DNA of 39,858 bases, from contig JAAOMT010000195.1 in the NCBI GenBank assembly GCA_016748015.1, forward strand, positions 43,104 through 82,961. The letters are read 5' to 3'. The stretch is from Geosiphon pyriformis (Eukaryota; Glomeromycota; Glomeromycetes; Archaeosporales; Geosiphonaceae). Both the position numbers and the translations under genes were made by a program. Of the stretch, positions 1-9,990 are shown one piece after another. The notes under the pieces were generated by a model. That model was not told the origin of the DNA. It ran no database searches and saw nothing but the letters and a program-made list of their open reading frames with translations. The first letter of the stretch is position 1. The number at the start of each line of letters is the position of its first letter.

Positions 1-274
1 CTTGCATATCTTCTATCCACCAATGCTTTTCGTTTTCGTTCTTGTACTTCTCCTGTCTCAAATTCTTCTTCAATTCACGTAACTCATCTTCCTTTTCACG
101 TAACTCATCTTCCTTTTCACGTAACTCATCTTCCTTCTCACCCTCCATAAACTTTTCTAGCTTCTCCTCCTTTTCCTTCAGCTTCTCCTCCTTTTCCTTC
201 AGCTTCTCCTCGCATTTATCATACTCAGTCTCAGCTTTCTTCAATGCTTGTTTAATATCTTCAACGCTCGTCAT
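1..274 (-). CDS. Coiled-coil protein, 5' part only (runs off the window)
   Basis: The frame is open from an ATG at 274 down to base 1 (91 codons) and begins MTSVEDIKQALKKAE. It then becomes a Lys/Glu-rich helix: the heptad EEKLKEK occurs about 2.5 times (residues about 22-38), followed by KEDELRE three times (about 47-67). This charged E/K/L heptad pattern predicts a long coiled coil. No signal peptide, membrane segment or catalytic motif is visible. From memory, similar N-termini occur in Rhizophagus predicted proteins with variable C-terminal domains; this is unverified. A possible TATA-like stretch (minus-strand ATTTATACTGATAAAT) lies about 90 bp upstream. This is the only stretch in the window that is not evidently transposon-derived and has no premature stops. 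The function is unknown and an intron could lie beyond the edge. Confidence 0.55.
   Translation of the reverse strand, partial: MTSVEDIKQALKKAETEYDKCEEKLKEKEEKLKEKEEKLEKFMEGEKEDELREKEDELREKEDELRELKKNLRQEKYKNENEKHWWIEDMQ
74..136. repeat. 21-bp tandem repeat, 3 copies, encoding KEDELRE heptads
   Basis: Copies lie at 74-94, 95-115 and 116-136. They share the core TTCACGTAACTCATCTTCCTT (last copy identical in these bases) and keep the reading frame of the minus-strand coiled-coil gene, so each copy adds one heptad turn. Confidence 0.85.
160..211. repeat. Second 21-bp tandem repeat, two perfect copies plus a partial one
   Basis: 160-180 and 181-201 are identical 21-mers and 202-210 starts a third. 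They encode the EEKLKEK heptads of the same gene. Two different 21-bp families side by side suggest that heptads were gained by repeat slippage. Confidence 0.85.
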
Positions 275-1385
275 GCTGTTTTGCGTGTTTGTTATGGTTT
301 GGGAAGATATGGCCTAATATATGTTTGGTTCGTGTCAATGACGTTTCAGATCTTTGATTTATCAGTATAAATTTAACAAACCCCGTTATTGTTAAATTAT
401 AACAATAATCAGAGTTTTTAACCCCTGCAGTACGCCTACATCATATAATTGTTATTTAATAATTATTGTATTGTGCAATATTAAATAAAATTCGTTTTAT
501 TATTTTAAAATAAAAATAATTGTAAGTTTTAAAAATTAGAATTAATACTATTAAAATTGAATATATTTTTGTTATTATTTTATATATATATGTAACTTTA
601 AAACTTATTAAATAAAAGTTTATTTATTTTAAATTATAAATAAAACAAATTTAATAATGTTATTTTTATGTATTAATTAAATATAAATTAATTAAAACTT
701 AAAATACGTAACAAAAATATTACTACATATTTTTTATATGTAACCAGTAATTTAAACTTATATTAAACTATATAAATTAAAAAAATTATTTGGTTTTATT
801 TTATTTATTTATTTAATAACTTTTTTTATTTTAAACATTATATATTTAAGTTTTAAAAACTTTATTGCTTTAAGATTTAAATAATTAAATCTAAAAGTTT
901 TTATTAAAAAAATTTTATTTTAAATATTAATTTGTTAATAATTGTAAAAAATTATTTTTTATAATAAATAATTTTAAAAGACTATGATTTTTTTAAAATT
1001 TTAAAAAATTATTAAATTTATATTTATTATTAAAAAAAATTTGCAAAAAGTTATTAATTAAAAATAAAAAATTTAAATAAACAATAATTTTAAAAAACAA
1101 AAAATATATTTAAATTAAGTTATAATTTTTAAAAAAAATTTTATAAATATTTTTAAAAAAGTATTTATTTTGGTTTTAAAATTTTTTTTTAATTAATAAA
1201 AATTTTATATATATAGTTAAAACTAATAAAAATTAGACAGTATAATAACAAAAAAATAAATTTAAAACTGTATTATTTATGTATATTATTGTTTATAATT
1301 TTAAAAATTCTTTAAATAAATCTAAAAAAATTTATATTATAAATTATATATATTATTATTTTTATTTTTTTTATTACAAGTTTTA
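275..1385. other. Extremely AT-rich intergenic spacer
   Basis: No coding frame with recognisable content is seen on either strand. From about 440 to 1385 the sequence is nearly all A and T, in short homopolymer runs. The part from 275 to about 430 holds the only G+C-containing bases and would carry the promoter of the minus-strand coiled-coil gene. The LINE 3' tail begins at about 1386. Confidence 0.7.
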
Positions 1386-1498
1386 TGAATAAAATCCAAC
1401 TGTTATCTAGTACATAAAACCAAACTAAATAGAACCAACTAAATGCAGCTCACATACAGACTATATATAGCTAGTCACTTGGGCCAGACAAAACAATA

Positions 1499-2205
1499 CT
1501 ACACACTTATACTAACAAAAGCATCACCATCCAAACCAGAAAAAAAATGACACAATTTCCGTTTACCAAACCTAATAGCAAAAAATTCTATAACACTAAG
1601 CATACAGACAACACTAGCCGACAACATAGAAACTATATTATAAAACAAGTCAAAAACCATACTATTATCCCCAATTAAGCCAGCTTTTTCTATATCTACT
1701 TTATACTTGGCCTTAACAGTCTATACCTTAATGTGATGCAACTCCACCACAAATCTAATATATTTCATAAGGGCTAAAGCAGCTTTTTTTTTCTCTCAAA
1801 AACCAAAACAGCTTCAGTATATCAATCTCTCATTATAAAACTCTTGTAAACTACTGTATAAAGACTCATATTTGAAAAACATAACAAAAGTGAATGCAAA
1901 ATAACAGATGTAAATAAACTCAAAAGATCAAACATTGACATCTATTTATTAGCAGCTTCAATCAAAATGTCCCCACAAAGACCAAAGTCATTAGAACAAG
2001 TAAAAACATAATCAGACACTTCTACTTTGCTATACAGCAAATACAACACTCCAGGATAACTTCTATTATACAACCTCTTCCTAACTACAACTGACAGCCA
2101 CCTATAAACAGTTTTTATCAAATAAGTATACAAATTGGCTAATTTCCTACTGGTAAATTCACAAAGCATGTATGAATCAGAGTGCCAATTTATTATAGTA
2201 GTCTT
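1499..2205 (-). pseudogene. LINE ORF2 C-terminal region with decayed Cys/His motif
   Basis: After RNase H the frame reads RKRLYNRSYPGVLYLLY then VFTCSNDFG. The position is that of the C-terminal Cys/His zinc motif of LINE ORF2, but expected Cys residues read Tyr, consistent with TGT to TAT changes. The coding region ends GDAFVSISV and a TAG at 1499-1501. Copy 2 ends in the same place with GDAFISIDA. The remaining bases to 1386 are the 3' untranslated region. Confidence 0.65.
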
Positions 2206-2967
2206 CTAATTTATTTCCTTAATTATAACATCTGAAATTATATCAAAACCTGGACCAGTCTCCCAATGGGCATGGCATATCAATTGGTGTAAGTCTTGAA
2301 CAAAATGACAAGCATTACCAGATATGGCAATTCTCTCAATGATTAGAAATCTTTCCCGAATTTTAACCAGCAAAAAAAAAAATGAGAAAGTGGTCTTATT
2401 AGCCAATATGTCAGTCTTAATGTTGCCTGATATCTTTAAATGTCTTTTAACCTTTATCCACTTAATTAAAATATTTTTATCTTTGAGAAGATTGATTATC
2501 TGCAATTTTTTGATCTAATATTGATTATGGAAGTTGGGCGTAGTAAAAAAAGCCTTGAAAATGCAGGCATCAATTGCAAATTGACTATCTGAGTACAAAA
2601 CCACAAAGCATGAAAATGGAACACATTTCAAAGCCAATGTTACAGCTTGCAATTTAGTTAAAGTAGAAAACAAAAGCCCAGCCATCTTAATTTTAATACT
2701 CATATTTACAGCCAAAAAGTATGTAGCCATTCCACTCACTATCTTAACAGAACCAGCACATCTTAAAAACCCATCTGTATAAACTTTAATGCAATTAGAC
2801 CACACTTTTAGTAAACTATTACAAACATTAGAAAACTTATTAAAATTCAAAACACTCAACATATTTTCTCTAGTAGTAATAATAGCTCTAACCTTCAAAG
2901 AAACAGATTTGTTCATAAAATCAGACATCAATAAAAACCAGTAAGGCACAGGGCCCCTTGGGTTCAA
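2206..2967 (-). pseudogene. LINE ORF2, RNase H domain, catalytic Glu lost
   Basis: RNase H removes the RNA strand of the cDNA hybrid. KVYTDGFLRCAG carries the first Asp, LTKLQAV stands where the family has an E (coding strand AAA), YSDSQFAIDA carries the second Asp, and KRHLKISGNIKTDILA carries the His/Asp of the last motif. The Glu-to-Lys change alone should abolish catalysis. A stop near 2515 splits the domain. RNase H placed C-terminal to RT is characteristic of some LINE clades (for example the I and R1 groups). Confidence 0.8.
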
Positions 2968-2989
2968 CTGCTTTCAACACCAAAATGTT

Positions 2990-5385
2990 TTCCAGTTTAA
3001 CACCTTTTTTTTCTTGTTAAAAATTCTGTCACCAAATGCAATACCAAATTGCTTTAATAAAAAAACAGAATTGTAATACAAGAACTGACCCAGGATGTTA
3101 GACATCAGAAAATTATCAGACTTACAAAAAGCACAAGACAGATTGTTTGCCAATGACAATTCATTCTCCAAAAAAATTTTCACCACCACTGTTAAAAAAT
3201 TGTTCACAGGACTAACATGCAACCTAACAAAAAATTGTAAAAGATTTAGAAAAGACCATTCCAAAACTTGCAAATCCAAAAATTTATGATCAAATAAACA
3301 TTCAAGAATGCCATAGCCATTAGAAAATAAAATCAGTGACACTAGCTTTCCTTCAAACTATACTTGCTTAAAAGATTTCAAACTATATAAAGAAGAATGG
3401 TACAAGACTTTACTAGAAAAGTCACGTGGTAAACCAGTTTTGGCTCTAAGACTCTTTCTAATTATGATATCTCACTTATAACACACATCTAAAAAAATAA
3501 AACTAAACTGCATACAATAACTAATTATGAGTTGCAAAACTGCCAAAACCAAATAACAGAATAGTTTGTCTATAATAGCTTTTCTTAACACTATATTAGA
3601 AAAAAACCTGACATTCACATGAGCTTGAACCAAACTGGGCTTAAAAAGACCCTCAGTTAACAGAAAAATACCCAAATATTGGTGTAATTTACCCTTTTTA
3701 ATAATTGTAATTGGTAATTTATTGATCAATAGCAAAGCATTTTTAATTCCTTAATTGATGGGAATAGTTACCATCTTATCATTATTAATTGAGATGTTAT
3801 TGATTTCAAAAAACTTACTTGCAATGTTCAAAATATATTGTGTAAATGCCTAAAAACTTTTGACCCAAATTGTATCATCAATAAAGACACCAGCAGCCAA
3901 AAAAAAAGTCTTTTCTTTACTTGTCTCAATCTTGTCAGACTTTACCATAAACCTAAAATCAATTTTGTACTTACATAAGTGCTTATGTCTTTTTACTTTG
4001 CACAAAAGTGGATCATAAAAGATCCTCCAAAGTAGTAGAGAAAAAACCTCTTTCTGATCCAACTTATCATATATCCTATAGTCTTCCAAGAGCCCAAAGT
4101 TTATCATTACTCTGTTGACCCAATCTTTATGAATGTTACCAAAAAATTGGATAAAACATTCACACATTTTAATGTGATACAAGCTTGCTCACAAATGATG
4201 CCAGCCTATTGAATCATAAGCTTTATACATATCTTGCAGTACCAACCAAAGCTCTCTATTTTTCTTCAGAACATTCTCAACAACTGATCTAATTAGAAAC
4301 TGGGTCAAAATATTCTTTAACACCAAAAAATTGTCACCACAAAAAACATTAAACCTGCTACAAGCCAAAGATATCTGATCAAATAGAATCTTAGATAGTA
4401 TTTTACATGTTGTATTGACTAATGCAATAAGTTTAGTATTTGTCAGAACACCATTTTACTTGTAAGGTTTTGAGATCATTAAAACTCATGCTCTTTTTTA
4501 GGAACCAAGAACTGCACTTAGACTTAAACACAAATTCAACAGTCTCAACAAACAAACTAAAACCTCCTCACCACAATGCTTCCAAAGTTTATTAAGTATC
4601 TTTAACAACCCAGCTGCTTTATCATTTAGCAAATTATCAACAACCAAAGACAATTTTTCCAAACCAATTTCATTCATAACATCAGAGAAAGCATTATCAT
4701 TTACATAATTTAGAGACATATATTGTTGAGACCAAAAGTCTGGCATTTTTGGAAAAACTGATTACTTCCTTGTTTATCTTTTCATAATTTCATCAACCTT
4801 GAGCTTTACTTTATTAGACTCAACCACCAGCTTATTATCTACTACCAAGTGATTCAAAACTACCTTGTAAAATAGACGTTTCAGAATGCTTTTTATTATC
4901 TGTTCTTTGTCAAAACAGAAGTTTTTCATATGATGGTCAATTGCCTTTCTAATAGCTATATTCTTAGCAATCTTAAATTCACAATACTTAGACCTCTAAT
5001 ACTTTTTTCTTATTATCAACAAATGTTTAATCAAATCCATTAAACTTACACTGTTCAAAACTATGTTATCAACTTTGGAAGCTTCAATTCCATCAATAGC
5101 CAACTAAATCTTAATAAAGTAGTTGAAATTCAATAGATCACCAGAATTTCAACATTTCACAATTTTTATAACAAGCAGTTCTAATTTAAAGAATTTTGAA
5201 AATTGTTTATTCCTCAAACAGTTATATTCACTATATCAAATCTTAGAAAAAACTACATTGACAGCTTGTATTACAGCTTTCTTCAGTATTTTTCATATTG
5301 TATTTAGGTTACTATTGTCTCTTGCCTCCTTAAACATATTTGACTTAATCAACAATTCAACAAAAGAATAGTCTTTAAAGCTCAA
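2990..5385 (-). pseudogene. LINE ORF2, reverse transcriptase domain and connection region, broken
   Basis: The RT would copy element RNA at the nicked target. Visible in order: NDKAAGLLKILNKLWKH (fingers, in 4498-4746), LVLQDMYKAYDSIGW (motif A, about 4205-4250, catalytic Asp kept), QKEVFSLLLWRIFYDPLL (motif B, in 3850-4182), and FIDDTIWV (motif C, about 3868-3890, both Asp kept). KPSLVQAHVNVRFFSN follows in 3472-3735. The connection segment 2974-3342 leads into RNase H. At least six frame interruptions are present, so no intact enzyme is encoded, although the YXDD-box equivalent survives. Confidence 0.85.
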
Positions 5386-6159
5386 TCATTGAATATTATC
5401 CACATTCTCTAATTTGAACTTCCACCAGTTTTGGTTGGCTTGTTGATAAATGCTGATAAGATAGGCATCCAATAGTCCAACCAAACCAATTGAAACTAAA
5501 ACTGACTTATGATTTGTATTAAAAAACTCAGACACATTATTGACTTTATGTGATGCAATTGCAGATGCCAAATTTCTACTTACTAGAATAAAATTAATTA
5601 CTTTTTCAACATCTCTAGAATTGCTTTAGGTGAAAGCTTTGGCCAGTAAGTATTCATTAAAAGTGTTAACTAGGCCTAAACCTAAACAAAACTTGAAACT
5701 TGTACTTTTCTTAAATTTATTCTTATTAAAATCACCACTCAAAATCACAAAAAAGCTGGAATTGACTGTCTTAAAAACCATAGAATTGATATCAGCAGCT
5801 TGACCAAAATATGTGCCAATAGATACACCAGTATACAGACCCAAGATTATAATTAAAAGCTTGTTTTTGAACAGAAAGCGCACAGAAATTAAATAACCAG
5901 AAATCTCATTCACTTTTAATACATACCAAACCAAAAAATTATCCATAATTATAGCAACTCCAGCACCATAAAACCCAACATTTAATTCAGTAGTAAAAAC
6001 CCAAGTTCCATCAAACTTATTCATAATCTCAATTTTGTCTTAGTAACAATAGAAATCATGCTATCCAAATCTTTATATCAATGAACAATATTTTCTTGTT
6101 TAGCTAAATTTGTTATACCCCTAATATTACATGTAGTCACTTTTCAAATGAGCTCATTT
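5386..6159 (-). pseudogene. LINE ORF2, APE-type endonuclease domain, inactivated
   Basis: This domain nicks target DNA to prime reverse transcription. The N-terminal motif TTCNIRG (about 6115-6138) and the central motif LSGDFN (within 5626-6024) identify the exonuclease III/APE fold. Catalytic positions are damaged: the expected E of the TETK motif reads TKTK (about 6035-6046), the expected D of the IDY-type motif reads INFI, and the terminal TDH-type motif reads TNHKSV. All three fit G-to-A changes on the coding strand. The frame changes between VTKTKLR and the following KFDGTW, where the family (from memory) has about ten more residues, so a small deletion is likely. Two expected Trp codons near 6145 and 6085 are TGA. 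Confidence 0.8.
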
Positions 6160-8011
6160 ATTAATACAAAAAATACATCAAAAAACCCAGATTTATGCAC
6201 AACAGATCTAAATTCCCTAAAATTAAGCTAATAGAAACTTTAAGAGCCACTATCTTAGATTCCAAACCACCAACTTTGGAAGTGAGGACCTTCAAACTAC
6301 TTAGACCCAAATCTACAACCTTTTTTTCTATTACTGGAGAAAAAAGAAGAAAGGATGGTTATGAAACATTCAGAATTATATCAGCATCAGATGTCAACAA
6401 CATAGAATCAGGAACAATTGGAGACATAATCTGAGTAACAGACACTAGGGGCACCAGTTTTATACTATTTAATTTGTGCACAATATCAGACACTTGATCA
6501 GCCAGCAATTCTAAGGAATGTTCTAGCAAAGTTAGGCAATTGATGATTAAAAAGCCATTTTAAACAACCAGTGTACTTTTTTTAATATTTAAAGAACCAG
6601 AAGAAAAAAAACCAGACCCAAAGCCAGAATTGAAATAAAAATCACTAAAAAAAAAAGCAAGTGACACTACCTGTATCCAAGACTTGCCACCAAAGACAGC
6701 AGATCTAAAAATAGGAACACTTTTCTTTGCATACAACTTCACTAGCTGAAGACAACATTCCTCTAAAAAGATTTTTATAACAGATTTTAAAAACTTGGAG
6801 GTGGACATAGTTGATATGTTACATTCCAAAACAAAATGACCAAAGCACTCACACTTTTTACAATAAACCAAACCCAATCTAGCCGAAGGATGTTTAACAT
6901 CACTAAATATTGGCTCAGTGCAATATGCAGATTCCAATTCCTTTTCAGATTTGAAACCAATTACAGCATAGCAAATCCAGTTGCCAGTATTAAATAAGCA
7001 ATTAATAATACATGTTTCTCACCAGTTTCATTCAATAGAGTGCCCAAATCATAAGCAGTCATTTCTATGGGCAAAGTAAATAACAGAGCTCTGAACTAAT
7101 TCCTTGATGCCCAGATATCATGGTCACTCATAACCATAGCCACACACACTAAATTTTTTTCAATCAAAAAGGACCATTTAGCAGCCAACTATTTAGCTTG
7201 ATCTAATTTAGCAAATTCTACTACAGCTTTTTGCCACAAACCAATAAATTGAATTTTGATTGACTTAATTTTCCCAAATTCAGTTACTGCAGTAACAATT
7301 ATATTCTTTAGTGTATCCATGGGAATTTTTTTTATGACCACAGTCTGATCTGAACACATTTTTTGTTTTTTGAGATCAGTGTTTACAACAATTTCTTTTT
7401 TTCTGGCCAATAATGCAGCTTTTTCTATGCTGCTCTCTAAGGTGAAAATAGATCTGATGATTTTTTCAAATTTTGAGAGGATAGTGGCCTCTTCAAAACC
7501 ATTGATTGATAAAAAATTTTTTCTGACAAACTAAGTTTTTGCTGTTACTGATTTCCTTTCCATAGTTAAAAGATTAATATCTAAAGCAAAAAAATTTTTA
7601 ATAGGCACTTTGACCTAAGTTTTCACTATTTTGGAATCAACCCACTTTCTGTCAAGAGAGATATTGAAAGGAAAGAGGCGATAAACCATATTATTATCTA
7701 TTCCAAAGTCAATAGTACTAATAGGAGAACTACCAATCAAATTATTACAGACTCTCTTAGCTTTGGGAGTTGTTGCAGCTAAACTGATAAAAAAAACCAC
7801 TACTTGAATCCATCACAGCACTACCAAGCTTATTGTCACTCAACTCATTGTCCATATCCAAATACATGCTATTACTAACATCAGATTTGGTTAGAAAAAT
7901 TTTTTTTCATCACCAGAGTGTTTAATATTGCCCACAAAAACCTTTTTTTTTAAGAAAAAATACCATCAACAAAACTATAAAAGGCACTTTTTAGAGCTTT
8001 TTTTTAGACAT
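6160..8011 (-). pseudogene. LINE ORF1: RRM-like and CCHC RNA-binding protein, broken
   Basis: In LINEs, ORF1 binds element RNA in the ribonucleoprotein particle. The likely start is the ATG at 8009-8011 (MSKKK). A run of eight A's throws it out of frame; one extra A would keep the frame open. About 7615-7800 keeps TPKAKRV and RKWVDSKIVKT. At 7189-7410 an RRM-like fold reads VVIKKIP ... GKIKSIKIQ ... KAVVEFA (beta1, beta2, beta3/RNP-like). At 6560-6937 the knuckle CKKCECFGHFVLEC fits CX2CX4HX4C. Further downstream, KVLTSKVGGLESKIVAL suggests a coiled coil just before ORF2. Another frameshift lies near 7020. Stops sit at expected Trp/Gln codons. Whether ORF1 and ORF2 were originally separate is unclear. 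Confidence 0.75.
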
Positions 8012-8060
8012 ACTGCTACTTAAAGCAGTCTCCAGATTTATCACAAAAGAGTTATTAGCT

Positions 8061-8786
8061 TGAAAAATGTTGAAGATAATAAAACAAGCAAGATAAAAAA
8101 CAAAAACTTCTTTTTCAAAAAATTGCTCTTTGAAGAATTTGGATAAAGAAAAGAAAGAAGTTTTTTATTATTATTATTAATAAAATATAAAATATAATTA
8201 TTTATTTTAAAAATAAAAAAATTTTCAATCAAATTTATTATATTATTTGTGTTTTTAATAAAAATTAATTTTTAATGAATTAAATTTTATTTAATTTAAT
8301 ATAAAACTTATAAATATTTTAAATATTTTAAATTCAAATATAATTTTTTTATAAAATTTTTGGTTATAATATATTTAATTTAATTTATTTTTTTATTAAT
8401 AATTTTTAAATAAATTTTTAAAAATATATTATTAAGTTTTTGTCTAATTAAATCTTATTAATATTTTAAGCTAGATATTATATTTTTATTTGCTGTTTTT
8501 TTTCAGTTTACAGCTTTTTTTAATGTTAATTTTTAATTTTAATATGATTTTAGACAATATTTTTAAGAAAACTATTAATATATTGTTTATAAACTTTAGT
8601 ATTTCTGTTTTTATAATATTTAAATTAAAATATTTTAAAGCTAAATTGACTAAACTTTCAGATTTTTAATATTGTGTTATTAAAACTTAATAAAATATTC
8701 TTAAAAATAAGTTATAAATACTTTTTTTTTAATAATTAATTTAATTTAAAAAATTATTATATGCAATATTTTTTTTATTAAGCAAT
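8061..8786. other. AT-rich spacer between the two LINE copies
   Basis: Nothing coding is recognised. The stretch resembles 440-1385 in composition, suggesting that both LINEs landed in the same kind of AT-rich DNA. A short hydrophobic minus-strand ORF near 8041-8232 is a by-product of A/T runs. Confidence 0.6.
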
Positions 8787-8902
8787 TAATAAGTAAAGTC
8801 CAACTGCTATCTAGTACATAGAACCAAACTAAGTGAAACACACTAAATGCAGCTTATACATTTACTATATGTGACCAGCCATTTGGACCAAACAAAGCAA
8901 CA

Positions 8903-9281
8903 CTATGCATCTATGCTAATAAAAGCATCACCACCTAAACCAAAAAAAAACAGCACAATCTGCACCTACCAAAACTAACAGCAAAAGATTTTAAAACATC
9001 AAGTAAATAAACCATCCCATCTAATAACATAGACACCACACAATAAGACAGGCCTGAAATCATGCCACCATCCTTAACCAAACCAGCCTTCTCTAGATCC
9101 ACCTTGTACTTGGACTTAACAAATCATATCTTAGCATAAAACAATTCAACCACAAATCTAACATATTTAACAATAGTTAAAGCAGTCTTTCTTTCCTCTT
9201 CAAAAACTAATGCAGTCTTACTGTCCAATCTATTTCTCCAATCATGGCACCCAAAACAATATTAAAACCAGGGCTGGTTTT
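8903..9281 (-). pseudogene. LINE copy 2 ORF2 C-terminal region and stop
   Basis: Homologous to 1499-1900 of copy 1. It ends GDAFISIDA with TAG at 8903-8905. Internal stops prevent a continuous frame. It is shorter than the corresponding part of copy 1 because the Cys/His segment between RNase H and this region is largely missing. Confidence 0.55.
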
Positions 9282-9990
9282 CTAATGAGCATGACAAATT
9301 GATTGATACAGATCATAAACAAAATAATAAGCATTGCTTAATACAGCAGTGTTTTTAGCAACCAAAAACTGTCTTTGAATCCCAACTGGCAAAAAATTTG
9401 AAGAGAAAGCAGCCTTTTCTGGCAACTTATCAGCCCTAACATTGCTCAGGATTCTTGAATGCACTTTAATTTTCATTTATTTAACAGAAATGTTTTTATT
9501 TCTAATGAGATTAATAATATGCACTCTTTCAATTCAGCATTGATTATAGAAGTCAGGCATTGCCATTGAGGTCTCCAACATGCAAGCATCAATCACAAAT
9601 TGGCTGTTAGAATACAAGATTACAGAACAAGAAAAAAGAATACATTCCAAGACCAAAGCAATGGCTTGTAATTCAGCCAAAGTGGAAGACAAAAGTTCAA
9701 AGACTCTAATCCCAATATCTATGTCTGTAGCTGGAAAATAGACAGCTGCACCACTTGCCATCTCAACCAAACCAGCATTTTTTAAGGACCCATTTGTGTA
9801 GACCTCAATACAATTCGACCAAATCTTCAAAAAACTACCATTAACATTAGCAAAAACCTTAGAATTCAAAACATTTAGCACCATTAACTTATGAGTTTTG
9901 GTGAAAACAACCTTTAAAGAAGCATGTTTGCTCATAAATTCAGCCACCAAAATAAATCAGTAGGGAACAGAGCCTTTCAGATCTAATTTT
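9282..9990 (-). pseudogene. LINE copy 2 ORF2: RNase H domain, two Asp lost
   Basis: VYTNGSLKNAG (expected YTDGS), LAELQAIAL (Glu kept), YSNSQFVIDA (expected YSDSQ) and NVRADKLPEKA (last Asp kept). The catalytic damage differs from that of copy 1, which kept both of these Asp and lost the Glu. The two copies therefore decayed independently after insertion, by the same G-to-A type of change. Confidence 0.8.

Larger units (their letters stand above)
1386..8060 (-). mobile_element. Non-LTR retrotransposon (LINE), copy 1, near full length, decayed
   Basis: A minus-strand element with ORF1 (RRM-like fold then CCHC zinc knuckle) followed by ORF2 (APE endonuclease, reverse transcriptase, RNase H, Cys/His C-terminal region). 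The 3' boundary is fixed by comparison with copy 2: homology begins at 1386 here and 8790 there. It is followed by a different short stretch and an A-rich tail (minus strand TAATAAAAAAAATA in both). The 5' end is placed just upstream of an MSK-type start at 8011. No target duplication could be recognised in the AT-rich flanks. All ORFs carry stops and frameshifts. Confidence 0.85.

Noticed and set aside
42-317. Plus-strand Ser/Phe-rich frame
   Set aside because: It is the antisense shadow of the minus-strand coiled-coil gene; its SFSF repeats come from the 21-bp repeats.
440-1385. AT-rich block considered as mitochondrial insertion, centromere or origin
   Set aside because: No mitochondrial gene, tRNA or higher-order repeat is seen; composition alone does not support it.
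8041-8232. Short Leu/Phe-rich minus-strand frame
   Set aside because: It overlaps the LINE 5' region and AT-rich spacer; composition artefact.
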